Source: Nocardia shimofusensis NBRC 100134
Lineage (GTDB): Bacteria > Actinomycetota > Actinomycetes > Mycobacteriales > Mycobacteriaceae
DNA length: 64,000 nt
Assembly: GCF_001613125.1 (NCBI RefSeq)
Contig: NZ_BDBT01000024.1
Coordinates: 53,226 to 117,225, forward strand
Direction: 5' to 3'
Made by a program: the position numbers and the translations under genes. Below, piece after piece: positions 7,124 through 15,455 of the stretch (the stretch's first letter is position 1; every line of letters begins with the position of its first letter). The notes under the pieces were generated by a model. That model saw only the letters and a program-made list of their open reading frames with translations, did no database searches and had not been told where the DNA came from.

Positions 7124-10100
7124 AGCGGCCCGCCGCGCGCATCGCCGACGGCGCCGGGGAGGACATGGATTACCACGCCCTCAACGCGATGCTGAACCTG
7201 TACGGCGCCGACGGCGAGATCCAGTTCGAGAAGGATCGCGAGGCCGCGCGCCAGTACTTCCTCCAGCACGTCAACCAGAACACGGTCTTCTTCCACAATC
7301 TGGACGAGAAGCTGGACTACCTGGTCGAGGAGAACTACTACGAGCCCGAGGTTCTCGACCAGTACAGTCGCGCCTTCGTCAAGAGCCTGTTCCAGCAGGC
7401 CTACGCCAAGAAGTTCCGGTTCCCGACCTTCCTCGGCGCGTTCAAGTACTACACCTCCTACACGCTCAAGACCTTCGACGGGAAGCGCTACCTGGAGCGC
7501 TTCGAGGACCGCGTGTGCATGGTGGCGCTGACCCTGGCCGCCGGTGACGAGACGCTGGCGCGCAAGCTGGTCGAGGAGATCATCGACGGCCGCTTCCAGC
7601 CGGCCACCCCGACCTTCCTCAACTCCGGCAAGAAGCAGCGCGGCGAGCCGGTGAGTTGCTTCCCTGCCGGCACCCAGGTGGACACGATCGACGGCCCGCG
7701 AGCCATCGAGACCCTGCGGGCCGGAGATCGGGTTCTGTCTCACGACGGTTCGTTCTCGGTGGTCGAGGAGTTGATCGAGAACCCCAACGATCAGGCGCTG
7801 GTATCGATTTCGCATTTCGGACACAAAGATCCGATCCGGTGCACTCCGGAGCATCCGATCCTGGTGTGGACCAGCCGTGACGTCGAGAGCCTGATCGACG
7901 GTGATGGCGCCGACCCGTTCAACGGGTTCGTGTGGTTGGCCGCACAGGATGTTCACCCCTCCGATTTCATCGTGACCACCGCGCCGCTGGACACGCGTGA
8001 GCGGCGGGTGTTCGATCTGATGGAGTTCGTGGGCGAAGGCGTCTACGAAGAGGTCGACGGCCTGATCCGCAAGGTGAACGTCGATGCGAAGCATCGGAAC
8101 AAGCAGCGTCATCGTCAAGGCTTCGTCGCTGTCAACCGCTATATCGAGGAGTCCTACGAACTCGGGCTGATCATCGGCTGGTATCTCGCCGAAGGGTATG
8201 TGTCCAAGCGAACGGGAACCGGCCTGCCGAACGGCGTCCACTTCACCCTCGGCGCCCACGAAGTGGAGTACCACGTCGAGCTGGGCATGGCCTTCAAGCA
8301 GGTGTTCGGGGTCGATCTGTCGCTGTACACCAACCATTCCGATCACTCGACCCGGATGGTGTGCAACAGCAAGATCGTGGCCTCGTTGCTGCTGTCGCTC
8401 GCCGGTACCGGTTACAGCACCAAGCGGCTGTCCCACGATGTGATGACCGCGGATGAGGATTTCCAGCGCGGCCTGCTCGCTGGTTTGTTCCGTGGTGACG
8501 GATGCAGTACCACCGGCGGGATGGTGCTCGACCTGGTGAACCCGGAGCTGGTCGACCAGGTACAACTGCTGCTGCGTCGTCTCGGCATCGTGTCGGTCGT
8601 CCGTACCTATGTCAACCAGGCCGGCAATTCGACCGGCCAGGTCTTCGTGCCCGGCCTGCCCGGCACCAACGAAGAGTTCATCTTCGACATCGACAAGAAC
8701 CTGCACAACTACACCGGCCGCAAGGGCACGACGCGTACGACCTACCAGGTGGTGCACGGTCGCCATGTCTACGGAGTCCGGGCGATCGAGCGCACCGCCG
8801 AGACGCCGGAGAAGGTCTACAACCTGCACGTCGAGGGCACGCACACCTACACGATTCGCGGCACCGTCGTGCACAATTGCTTCCTGCTTCGCATCGAGGA
8901 CAACATGGAGTCCATCGGGCGCTCCATCAACTCCGCCCTGCAGCTGTCCAAGCGCGGCGGTGGCGTGGCGTTGCTGCTGACCAACATTCGCGAGCACGGC
9001 GCGCCGATCAAGAAGATCGAGAATCAGAGCTCGGGCGTCATCCCGATCATGAAGCTGCTCGAGGACTCCTTCTCCTATGCCAACCAGCTCGGCGCGCGGC
9101 AGGGCGCGGGCGCGGTGTACCTGCACGCGCACCACCCCGACATCTATCGCTTCCTGGACACCAAGCGGGAGAACGCCGACGAGAAGATCCGCATCAAGAC
9201 GCTGTCGCTGGGCGTGGTGATCCCCGACATCACCTTCGAGCTGGCCAAGAAGAACGAGGACATGTACCTGTTCTCGCCCTACGACGTGGAACGCATCTAC
9301 GGCAAGCCGTTCGCCGACATCGACGTCACCGCGAAGTACCACGAAATGGTCGACGACAAGCGCATCCGCAAGTCGAAGATCAAGGCGCGCGAGTTCTTCC
9401 AGACCATCGCCGAGCTGCAGTTCGAATCCGGCTACCCGTACATCATGTTCGAGGACACGGTGAACCGGGCCAACCCGATCGCGGGCAAGATCACCCACTC
9501 GAACCTGTGCTCGGAGATCCTGCAGGTCTCCACCCCGTCGAGGTTCAACGACGACCTGTCCTACGCCGAGATCGGCAAGGACATCTCCTGCAACCTGGGC
9601 TCGCTCAACATCGCCAAGGCGATGGACTCGCCGGACTTCGCGCAGACCATCGAGGTGGCCATCCGCGCGCTGACCGCGGTGTCGGATCAGACCCACATCA
9701 CCTCGGTGCCCTCCATCGAGCAGGGCAACCTGCAGTCGCACGCCATCGGCCTCGGCCAGATGAACCTGCACGGCTACCTCGCCCGCGAGCACATCCACTA
9801 CGGCTCCGACGAGGGCATCGACTTCACCAACATCTACTTCTACACCGTCGTCTACCACGCGCTGCGGGCCTCCAATCAGCTCGCGATCGAGCGCGGCAGC
9901 TACTTCGGCGGCTTCCCGGAATCGAAGTACGCCAGCGGCGAGTACTTCGACAAGTACACCGACCAGGTATGGGAACCGGCTACCGAGCGGGTGCGGCAGC
10001 TGTTCGCCGACGCGGGCGTGCGCATCCCCACCCAGGACGACTGGCGCGAGCTGAAGACCTCGGTCATGGCGCACGGCATCTACAACCAGAACCTGCAGGC

Positions 10101-10491
10101 CGTGCCGCCGACCGGCTCGATCTCCTACATCAACCACTCCACCAGCTCGATCCACCCGGTGGCGTCGAAGATCGAGATCCGCAAGGAAGGCAAGATCGGG
10201 CGCGTCTACTACCCGGCGCCCTACATGACCAACGACAACCTGGAGTACTACTCCGACGCCTACGAGATCGGCTACGAGAAGATCATCGACACCTACGCCG
10301 CGGCCACCCAGCACGTGGATCAGGGCCTGTCGTTGACGCTGTTCTTCAAGGACACCGCCACCACCCGCGATCTCAACCGGGCGCAGATCTACGCCTGGCG
10401 CAAGGGCATCAAGACGCTGTACTACATCCGCCTGCGGCAGATGGCGCTGGAGGGGACCGAGGTCGAGGGCTGCGTGAGCTGCATGCTGTAG
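7108..10491 (+). CDS. nrdE: Class Ib ribonucleotide reductase large subunit, intein-containing precursor
   Basis: 1127-residue precursor; removal of the 407-residue intein leaves 720 residues, the normal NrdE size. NrdE reduces ribonucleoside diphosphates using a radical passed from NrdF. The active-site redox cysteines are the Cys directly after the intein (SCFLLRIEDN) and the one in ISCNLGSLN; the thiyl-radical Cys is in SNLCSEI; the tail CVSCML is the exchange pair reduced by NrdH. ATG 7108 resembles mycobacterial NrdE starts and overlaps nrdI; an internal ATG at 7166 is less likely. Splicing is required for activity because the intein splits a catalytic site. A strong hairpin follows the stop. 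Confidence 0.97.
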   Translation: MSARLERPAARIADGAGEDMDYHALNAMLNLYGADGEIQFEKDREAARQYFLQHVNQNTVFFHNLDEKLDYLVEENYYEPEVLDQYSRAFVKSLFQQAYAKKFRFPTFLGAFKYYTSYTLKTFDGKRYLERFEDRVCMVALTLAAGDETLARKLVEEIIDGRFQPATPTFLNSGKKQRGEPVSCFPAGTQVDTIDGPRAIETLRAGDRVLSHDGSFSVVEELIENPNDQALVSISHFGHKDPIRCTPEHPILVWTSRDVESLIDGDGADPFNGFVWLAAQDVHPSDFIVTTAPLDTRERRVFDLMEFVGEGVYEEVDGLIRKVNVDAKHRNKQRHRQGFVAVNRYIEESYELGLIIGWYLAEGYVSKRTGTGLPNGVHFTLGAHEVEYHVELGMAFKQVFGVDLSLYTNHSDHSTRMVCNSKIVASLLLSLAGTGYSTKRLSHDVMTADEDFQRGLLAGLFRGDGCSTTGGMVLDLVNPELVDQVQLLLRRLGIVSVVRTYVNQAGNSTGQVFVPGLPGTNEEFIFDIDKNLHNYTGRKGTTRTTYQVVHGRHVYGVRAIERTAETPEKVYNLHVEGTHTYTIRGTVVHNCFLLRIEDNMESIGRSINSALQLSKRGGGVALLLTNIREHGAPIKKIENQSSGVIPIMKLLEDSFSYANQLGARQGAGAVYLHAHHPDIYRFLDTKRENADEKIRIKTLSLGVVIPDITFELAKKNEDMYLFSPYDVERIYGKPFADIDVTAKYHEMVDDKRIRKSKIKAREFFQTIAELQFESGYPYIMFEDTVNRANPIAGKITHSNLCSEILQVSTPSRFNDDLSYAEIGKDISCNLGSLNIAKAMDSPDFAQTIEVAIRALTAVSDQTHITSVPSIEQGNLQSHAIGLGQMNLHGYLAREHIHYGSDEGIDFTNIYFYTVVYHALRASNQLAIERGSYFGGFPESKYASGEYFDKYTDQVWEPATERVRQLFADAGVRIPTQDDWRELKTSVMAHGIYNQNLQAVPPTGSISYINHSTSSIHPVASKIEIRKEGKIGRVYYPAPYMTNDNLEYYSDAYEIGYEKIIDTYAAATQHVDQGLSLTLFFKDTATTRDLNRAQIYAWRKGIKTLYYIRLRQMALEGTEVEGCVSCML
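7657..8877 (+). mobile_element. RIR1-type intein with LAGLIDADG homing endonuclease
   Basis: In-frame 407-residue insertion in nrdE. Splicing block A starts with Cys (CFPAGTQV), block B is CTPEHPILV with its conserved His, and the C-terminus is VVHN followed by Cys as the +1 extein residue, so all splicing nucleophiles are present. The centre carries two dodecapeptide motifs, LGLIIGWYLAEG (about residue 168) and LLAGLFRGDG (about 273), typical of a DOD homing endonuclease with acidic residues intact. It therefore looks like a complete, potentially mobile intein. The host protein is interrupted exactly before a redox-active cysteine. Confidence 0.96.
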
Positions 10492-10515
10492 TCACGGCCG
10501 ACCGGCTGACGAACC

Positions 10516-10560
10516 CGGGCCCCGGAGTTTTCCGCATCATGCGGAAAACTCCGGGGCCCG
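10516..10560. terminator. Perfect 20-bp hairpin after nrdE
   Basis: Arms 10516-10535 and 10541-10560 are exact reverse complements around the 5-nt loop ATCAT. It lies 25 bp past the nrdE stop and in the gap to the convergent oxidoreductase gene. No T-tract follows, as is common for actinobacterial terminators. Confidence 0.85.
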
Positions 10561-10623
10561 GCGTCGTCCCGGGTGGACCACCCGATGCCACCGAGCCACG
10601 CTCCGGGGCGGCTCGGGCTCGGC

Positions 10624-11616
10624 TCAGCGCAGCGCCGGAACGACCTCTTTCTCGAACAGCTCGATGCCCGAGGTGTCGTAGGCCGATTCGGGGAAGTTCA
10701 GGATGGCATAGCCGAGGCCCAGATCCCGGACCTTCGACAGGTTCTCGGCCACCTGCTCGGGCGTGCCGACCGCGGGCCCGCTCGCGAACAGCCTTTCGGC
10801 GTACTCCGCGGCGTCGGCCTCGCCGATCGCTACGGCCAGCCGCGCGCGGATGCCGTCGATGCGCTGCCGCACCTCGGCCTCGTCTCGGCCGAGAACGGCA
10901 TTGAAATTCGATGACCGCACGATGGCGTCGAACTCGGTGCCGACCTCGGCGCAGTGCTCACGCAGGATCTCCGACTTGCGGGCGAACTCCTCGAGGTCAC
11001 CGGAGAAGTTGGTGTAGTCGGCGTACTGCGCGGCGATGCGCAGCGTCTTCTTCTCGCCGCCGCCCGCGATCCACAGCGGGATACCGCCCCGCTGCAGTGG
11101 CAGCGGACGCACGATCGCGCCGTCGACCTGGTAGTGCTTGCCGTCGAGGGTGGCCTCGCCCGTGGTCCATGCCTGCCGGAAGATCTGCACGCCCTCGTCG
11201 AGCCGACCCAGCCGGTCGCCGGCCGAGGGGAAGCCGTAACCGTAGGCGCGCCACTCGTGTTCGTACCAGCCGCCGCCGATACCCATCTCGACCCGGCCGC
11301 CGGAGATGATGTCGGTGGTCGCGGCCACCTTCGCCAGATAGGCGGGATGGCGATAGCTGATCGCGGTACACATCTGGCCGAGCCGCACCCGCTCGGTGGA
11401 CGCCGCGAACGCCGCCATGAGCGTCCACGCCTCATGGGTGGCTTCCCGCGTGGGCCGCGGCACGGTGTGGAAGTGGTCGTAGACCCAGATCGACTCCCAT
11501 TCGTCGTGCTCGTCGGCCCGCCGCGCCAGCCCGCGCATGACATCCCACTGCTGTTCGACGTCGATCCCCACCAGATCCAGTCGCCATCCCTGCGGGACGA
11601 ACAATCCGAAGCGCAC
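10624..11616 (-). CDS. LLM-class F420-dependent oxidoreductase
   Basis: 330-residue TIM-barrel protein of the luciferase-like monooxygenase class. WVYDHFHTVPRP, TERVRLGQMCTAISYRHPAYLAKVAATTDIISGGR and MGIGGGWYEHEWRAYGYGFP carry the expected F420-binding features. The C-terminus GTPEQVAENLSKVRDLG also fits. It probably transfers a hydride between F420 and an unidentified substrate. In M. tuberculosis a different regulator/monooxygenase pair occupies this place between nrdE and nrdF. It ends against nrdE and is divergent from the DUF2254 gene. Confidence 0.9.
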   Translation of the reverse strand: MRFGLFVPQGWRLDLVGIDVEQQWDVMRGLARRADEHDEWESIWVYDHFHTVPRPTREATHEAWTLMAAFAASTERVRLGQMCTAISYRHPAYLAKVAATTDIISGGRVEMGIGGGWYEHEWRAYGYGFPSAGDRLGRLDEGVQIFRQAWTTGEATLDGKHYQVDGAIVRPLPLQRGGIPLWIAGGGEKKTLRIAAQYADYTNFSGDLEEFARKSEILREHCAEVGTEFDAIVRSSNFNAVLGRDEAEVRQRIDGIRARLAVAIGEADAAEYAERLFASGPAVGTPEQVAENLSKVRDLGLGYAILNFPESAYDTSGIELFEKEVVPALR

Positions 11617-11903
11617 CCGATTCTCCTTCGTAGTTTCTCGACCGGCCGATGGTTGTCTCGGTCGTCGATCTCACTTTCCCCATCGGTCCTGCCGACGGCA
11701 ACCCTGACGCGGTGCTACCGCCACCTGCGGCAGACGGCTCCGGCAGGCGATACGACGCGCCCCACAGGACGCCGAACGGGTTTCCGCCAGGCACGGCTCT
11801 CGTCATGCAAAGATCGCCAGGAGTGTGAACCGACGAGGGTCGCGCAGTCGGTAGTACCGCATGAGCATCGCCGATGTCGCTTCGAACGGAGGGGAGCACT
11901 GGT

Positions 11904-13280
11904 GTGAGCAGCCACAGCCCTGGACGTATCCGCAGCGCCGTGGCGGCCGCCGAGCGCCGCCGTGGATTCGTCGTCGACGCCCTCCGCGCCCGGCTGTGGC
12001 CGGTTCCCGCCGTGGGAGTTCTCGCGGCGATCCTTGCCGGCATTGTCCTGCCCGCTCTCGATTCCCGGCTCGATGGCCACCTTCCCGACTACATCACCGA
12101 GCATTTGTTCGGGGGTGGCGCGGATGCCGCGCGAGAAGTGCTCGGCGCCATCGCCACCTCGCTCATCACGGTGACGTCCCTGACGTTCTCGCTGACACTG
12201 GTCACGATGCAGTTGGCCAGCAGCCAGTATTCGCCCAGATTGTTGCGGTCGTTCTCCTCCGACAGGTTTGTCCAACGCACCCTCGCGTTGTTTCTCGCGA
12301 CGTTCGCATACGCACTCACTGTCCTGCGCAGGGTTCGCAGCGGTGGCGACGGCGGTGTCGAGTTCGTCCCCCAGATCTCGGTGACCGTGGCATACCTGCT
12401 CGCCATGGGCAGCGTGCTGGGATTGGTGGTGTTCCTCGGCCACCTGGTAAGGCAGATTCGAATAGAGACGATGCTCGACCGCGTCGCGTCCGACTCCATC
12501 GACAACGCCCGCCACTTCCTGGAGCCGTCCGGCACGATCGATCGATCCGTCGACACCCCGGTAATACCTCCGCTGCGAACGGAAATCGAGGCAGCTGCCT
12601 CGGGATATCTCGTCGAAGTCGACGAGGAGGGGTTGCTGGCTGCCGCGATCGAAGCGGACGCGGTGTTGTGGGTGCACTGCCGGACCGGCGATCCGGTCGT
12701 CGCCCGCACCGTGGTGGCGTACTGCTGGCCGGCCGATGCTCCGGTTCTTTCCTCGGAGTCGATCGATCGACTCCACAACGCGGTCTCCGATGCTCTGAGC
12801 TACGGCGCCGAGCGCACGGCCACGCAGGATATCGGCTACGGGTTGCGACAGTTGACCGACGTGATCGTCCGGGCATTGTCTCCGGGTATCAACGATCCTT
12901 CGACGGCCATTCATGGAATCAACTCGGCGACCGTAGTTCTGTGTGATCTCGTTCGATACCGACTCGGTCCGAAAATCGTTCACGACCACGACGGCACCGC
13001 TCGTCTGTATCTGGCACGCCCTGACTTCCCGGAGCTGCTCGACCTCGTCTGCGCGCAACCCAGACGCTACGGTGCTCATGACCCCGCGGTCCTGGGTGGG
13101 TTGTTGTCGATGCTGAACGCGCTCTCGTCGGTTGCCCGAGACCCGATGGATCGACAGGCGATCGGTGATCAGCTGGCCCGCCTCGAACGCACCAGTAGCA
13201 GCCAAGATTTCGACCATGCCGAACGCGATCATCTCAGGCGACGGGCCCGGACCGTGGAACAGTCGTTGCAGGACAGCTGA
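11904..13280 (+). CDS. DUF2254 membrane protein
   Basis: 458 residues. Four hydrophobic segments in the first half (around AVGVLAAILAGIVLPAL, ATSLITVTSLTFSLTLVTM, LALFLATFAYALTV and VAYLLAMGSVLGLVVFLGHL) are followed by a soluble C-terminal half containing GYGLRQLTDVIVRALSPGINDPSTA, the conserved DUF2254 block. Function is unknown. GTG 11904 is preferred over the ATG 30 bp upstream because GGAGGGGAG at 11888-11896 is ideally placed for it. The gene stands alone, with a 287-bp divergent spacer before it. Confidence 0.85.
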   Translation: MSSHSPGRIRSAVAAAERRRGFVVDALRARLWPVPAVGVLAAILAGIVLPALDSRLDGHLPDYITEHLFGGGADAAREVLGAIATSLITVTSLTFSLTLVTMQLASSQYSPRLLRSFSSDRFVQRTLALFLATFAYALTVLRRVRSGGDGGVEFVPQISVTVAYLLAMGSVLGLVVFLGHLVRQIRIETMLDRVASDSIDNARHFLEPSGTIDRSVDTPVIPPLRTEIEAAASGYLVEVDEEGLLAAAIEADAVLWVHCRTGDPVVARTVVAYCWPADAPVLSSESIDRLHNAVSDALSYGAERTATQDIGYGLRQLTDVIVRALSPGINDPSTAIHGINSATVVLCDLVRYRLGPKIVHDHDGTARLYLARPDFPELLDLVCAQPRRYGAHDPAVLGGLLSMLNALSSVARDPMDRQAIGDQLARLERTSSSQDFDHAERDHLRRRARTVEQSLQDS

Positions 13281-13423
13281 CGGCGTTCCCCGTCGCCGCC
13301 GACGGCAATCGCTCGCGACCAGGCCCGGTGAGCGGCTGCTTCCGTCCGTATACCGGTTCTTCGGCGTGGGTGATCGCATGCGGCACTACCATGCGATGGG
13401 GGCGCGAGACACGGAGGTGGGCG

Positions 13424-13639
13424 ATGTCCCGGGTATCGATCGAGGTCGACGACGTTGCGCTGGCGGTGGCCGGAACGCTGCTCGGGACCGGTAGCGGAGC
13501 GCAGGAGACGGTGAACGCCGCGCTGCACGAGGTGATAGCCCAGCGCAAGCGGCTGGCGGTGCTGGAACGGATGATGCTGCGCAGCGGCGAAACGGTGCCC
13601 ACGCCCGATCCGTGGCGCAAGAATCGCGTGTGGTTGTGA
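13424..13639 (+). CDS. VapB-like antitoxin, orphan
   Basis: 71 residues. MSRVSIEVDDVALAVAG followed by GAQETVNAALHEVIAQRKR resembles the DUF2191/VapB group of type II antitoxins: a short DNA-binding strand-helix-helix N-terminus and a charged C-terminal tail that normally wraps a PIN toxin. A GGAGGTGG ribosome site sits just before the ATG. No PIN-domain gene lies on either side; the next gene is mgtE. It may be a solitary regulator or the remnant of a TA pair. Family assignment is moderate because the protein is short. Confidence 0.6.
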   Translation: MSRVSIEVDDVALAVAGTLLGTGSGAQETVNAALHEVIAQRKRLAVLERMMLRSGETVPTPDPWRKNRVWL

Positions 13640-13793
13640 GCTGGGACTCCCTTTGTCCGCCCCCGGTGTGAAAACCTGCTCCGGGCAAGGTAACCTGCCC
13701 GTGGGCGTATTCGCGTCCGATCAATCCGAAAGCACGGCCGACGGCGCGCGTGATCATGGTGATCCGCGCATACGGCTCGGCATCACGAGATGA

Positions 13794-13824
13794 GGAGGTG
13801 GATTGCTATGCGTAGCGAACCTCC
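13794..13824 (+). promoter_or_regulatory. Hairpin enclosing the ribosome site and start codon of the mgtE leader peptide
   Basis: GGAGGT (13794-13799), the Shine-Dalgarno of the leader ORF, is complementary to ACCTCC (13819-13824) inside the ORF. Between them GCTA (13805-13808) pairs with TAGC (13813-13816) around TGCG, so the start codon lies in the apical stem. Translation of the leader could be controlled by this fold. Confidence 0.5.
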
Positions 13825-13864
13825 CAGTCGAAGGCCGCGCGGCGCCGCCCCTTCGCATCTCTGA
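13808..13864 (+). CDS. Proline/arginine-rich leader peptide upstream of mgtE
   Basis: Eighteen codons encoding MRSEPPSRRPRGAAPSHL, with GAGGAGGTG 7 bp before the ATG. The peptide is rich in Pro and Arg, and its codons CCT, AGT, CGA and AGG are unusual for a high-GC genome. Proline-rich leader peptides control Mg2+ transporter genes in enterobacteria (mgtL for mgtA), where stalling or weak ribosome binding at low Mg2+ alters downstream expression. The position, 136 bp before mgtE, is suggestive. No translation evidence is available, and the ORF could be chance. Confidence 0.45.
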   Translation: MRSEPPSRRPRGAAPSHL

Positions 13865-13999
13865 CGTCTTCGACGTTTTCGCGACCACGGGCAGGCGCCA
13901 CGCGGTGTGAATTCGCGCATCATTCACCCCCGCTGTATCCACCGTCCGTGAGCGATTCCGCCGCGCCGGTGTGATGCCACGCTGTGCCGAGGACTTCTC

Positions 14000-15448
14000 A
14001 TGTCGCAGATCGACCTTGCCGAAGCATGTCCCGAACTCACCGACGCGCGTCCCGAACTCACCGACGCGCGTCCCGAACTCACCGACGCGCGTCCCGAATC
14101 GGCCGACGCGCGTTCCGCGCCGGCCGGCTCGCTGCCGGAATTCGTCGCGGGCCACCGAGTCGAATCCGTGGTGCGCTGGCTCGACGACCACCCGCCGCAC
14201 CGGATCGCCGACGAACTGGCCCGGATGGACGCCGTCCTGGCAGGCGTCGCGTTCCGGCTGCTGGACAAGGACCAGGCGCTGGCGGTGTTCGAGGAGCTCG
14301 AGCCCGTCGATCAGCAGCAGATCCTGCAGGGCCTGCGTGACCAGAGCTTCCGCGACCTCGTCGAGGGCATGGCTCCCGACGACCGCGCCCGTATGCTGCG
14401 CGAGGCGCCCGCGAAGGTGGCGCAGAAGGTGCTGGCCGGGCTGAGCCCGCGCGAGCGCCGGATGACCGCGGGCCTGCTGGGCTACCCGGAGGGCTCGGCG
14501 GGGCAGTACATGACCCCCGAGGTCGTCGCGCTGCCCGCCGAACTGACCGTCGCCGAGGCCCTGGCGATGGTGCGCGCCGAGGGGGCGCACGCCGAGACCG
14601 TCTACACCCTGCCCGTCGTCGACGCGGGCAGGCGCCTGACCGGCATCGTGGAACTGCGCGAGCTCGTGCTCGCCCGCCCCGAGACGATGGTCTCCGAACT
14701 CGTCGTCACCGAACCGGCTTTCGCCCGCGCCACCGACTCCGCGGAGAAGGCGGCCCGGCTCATGCGCGAGACCAACGACATCAACCTGCCCGTCGTCGAC
14801 AGCGAGGACCGGCTGCTCGGCCTGCTCACCATCGACGACGCGGTCGAGGTCATCGAGGCCGCCGACAGCGAAGACGTTGCGCGCCAAGCGGGTTCGTCGC
14901 CGTGGGAGGGCCACTACATGGCCGCCGGGGTGTTCCAGCTGGCCCGCTACCGCGCCCTGTGGCTGATGCTGCTGCTCTTCGCCGCCACCCTCACCGTCAG
15001 TGTCACCGATTTCTTCGAAGGCACCCTCGAGCAGGCCGCGCACCTGGCGCTGTTCATCCCGCTGCTGATCGGCGCGGGCGGCAACGCGGGCGCGCAGGCG
15101 GCGACCGCCTGTGTACGCGCGGTGGCGGTGGGCGAGGTACGCGGCTCGGATCTGTTCTCGGTGATCTGGCGCGAATGCCGCGTCGGTCTGGTGCTCGGAT
15201 CTCTGCTCGCCGCAGTGGGATTGGCGATCGCCGCACTGTTCGTCGACCCCCGCATCGCCGTCGTCGTGGCCATCACCCTGGTGTTCATCTGCGCCTGGGC
15301 CACCACCATCGGCGGCACCATGCCCCTGCTCGCCAAGAAGCTGCGCATCGACCCGGCGGTGGTGTCGGCCCCCATGGTCACCACCCTGGTCGACGCCACC
15401 GGCCTGATCATCTACTTCACCACCGCCAAGCTGATCCTCGGCATCTGA
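14000..15448 (+). CDS. mgtE: Magnesium transporter MgtE
   Basis: 482 residues. After a repetitive N-terminal tail come the MgtE_N helical domain (about 45-165), two CBS domains (about 170-300; MTPEVVALPAELTVAEAL and VVTEPAFARATDSAEKAARLM), and the membrane domain with five hydrophobic segments and the conserved GAGGNAGAQAA motif. MgtE is a Mg2+-gated Mg2+ channel of the cytoplasmic membrane. Residues 11-38 are four copies of a heptapeptide (PELTDAR three times, then PESADAR) that is not part of the family fold. A leader peptide and structured leader lie upstream. Confidence 0.94.
   Translation: MSQIDLAEACPELTDARPELTDARPELTDARPESADARSAPAGSLPEFVAGHRVESVVRWLDDHPPHRIADELARMDAVLAGVAFRLLDKDQALAVFEELEPVDQQQILQGLRDQSFRDLVEGMAPDDRARMLREAPAKVAQKVLAGLSPRERRMTAGLLGYPEGSAGQYMTPEVVALPAELTVAEALAMVRAEGAHAETVYTLPVVDAGRRLTGIVELRELVLARPETMVSELVVTEPAFARATDSAEKAARLMRETNDINLPVVDSEDRLLGLLTIDDAVEVIEAADSEDVARQAGSSPWEGHYMAAGVFQLARYRALWLMLLLFAATLTVSVTDFFEGTLEQAAHLALFIPLLIGAGGNAGAQAATACVRAVAVGEVRGSDLFSVIWRECRVGLVLGSLLAAVGLAIAALFVDPRIAVVVAITLVFICAWATTIGGTMPLLAKKLRIDPAVVSAPMVTTLVDATGLIIYFTTAKLILGI
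14030..14113 (+). repeat. Four 21-bp tandem units inside mgtE
   Basis: Units CCGAACTCACCGACGCGCGT (plus one base) repeat exactly three times, with a fourth diverged copy, encoding PELTDAR x3 and PESADAR. Near-identity at the DNA level means recent slippage expansion. Confidence 0.9.
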
Positions 15449-15455
15449 GCGCCCG

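Larger units (their letters stand above)
13640..13999 (+). other. Untranslated leader region of mgtE
   Basis: 360 bp between the antitoxin-like gene and mgtE. Its only coding candidate is an 18-residue leader peptide at 13808-13864, whose start lies in a hairpin (13794-13824). A weak hairpin followed by TTTT lies just past the leader stop (ACGTC-TTC-GACGT, near 13865-13881). No M-box (ykoK) aptamer could be recognised, but a divergent one cannot be excluded by eye. Confidence 0.5.

Noticed and set aside
7120..10314. A 1064-codon open frame antisense to nrdE
   Set aside because: It mirrors codon periodicity of a high-GC gene; the protein is low-complexity His/Asp/Val/Gly-rich with no domain, and nrdE on the other strand is certain.
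13640..13999. An M-box (ykoK) Mg2+ riboswitch before mgtE
   Set aside because: The conserved core and long-range pairing could not be recognised by eye; a covariance search is needed to be sure.
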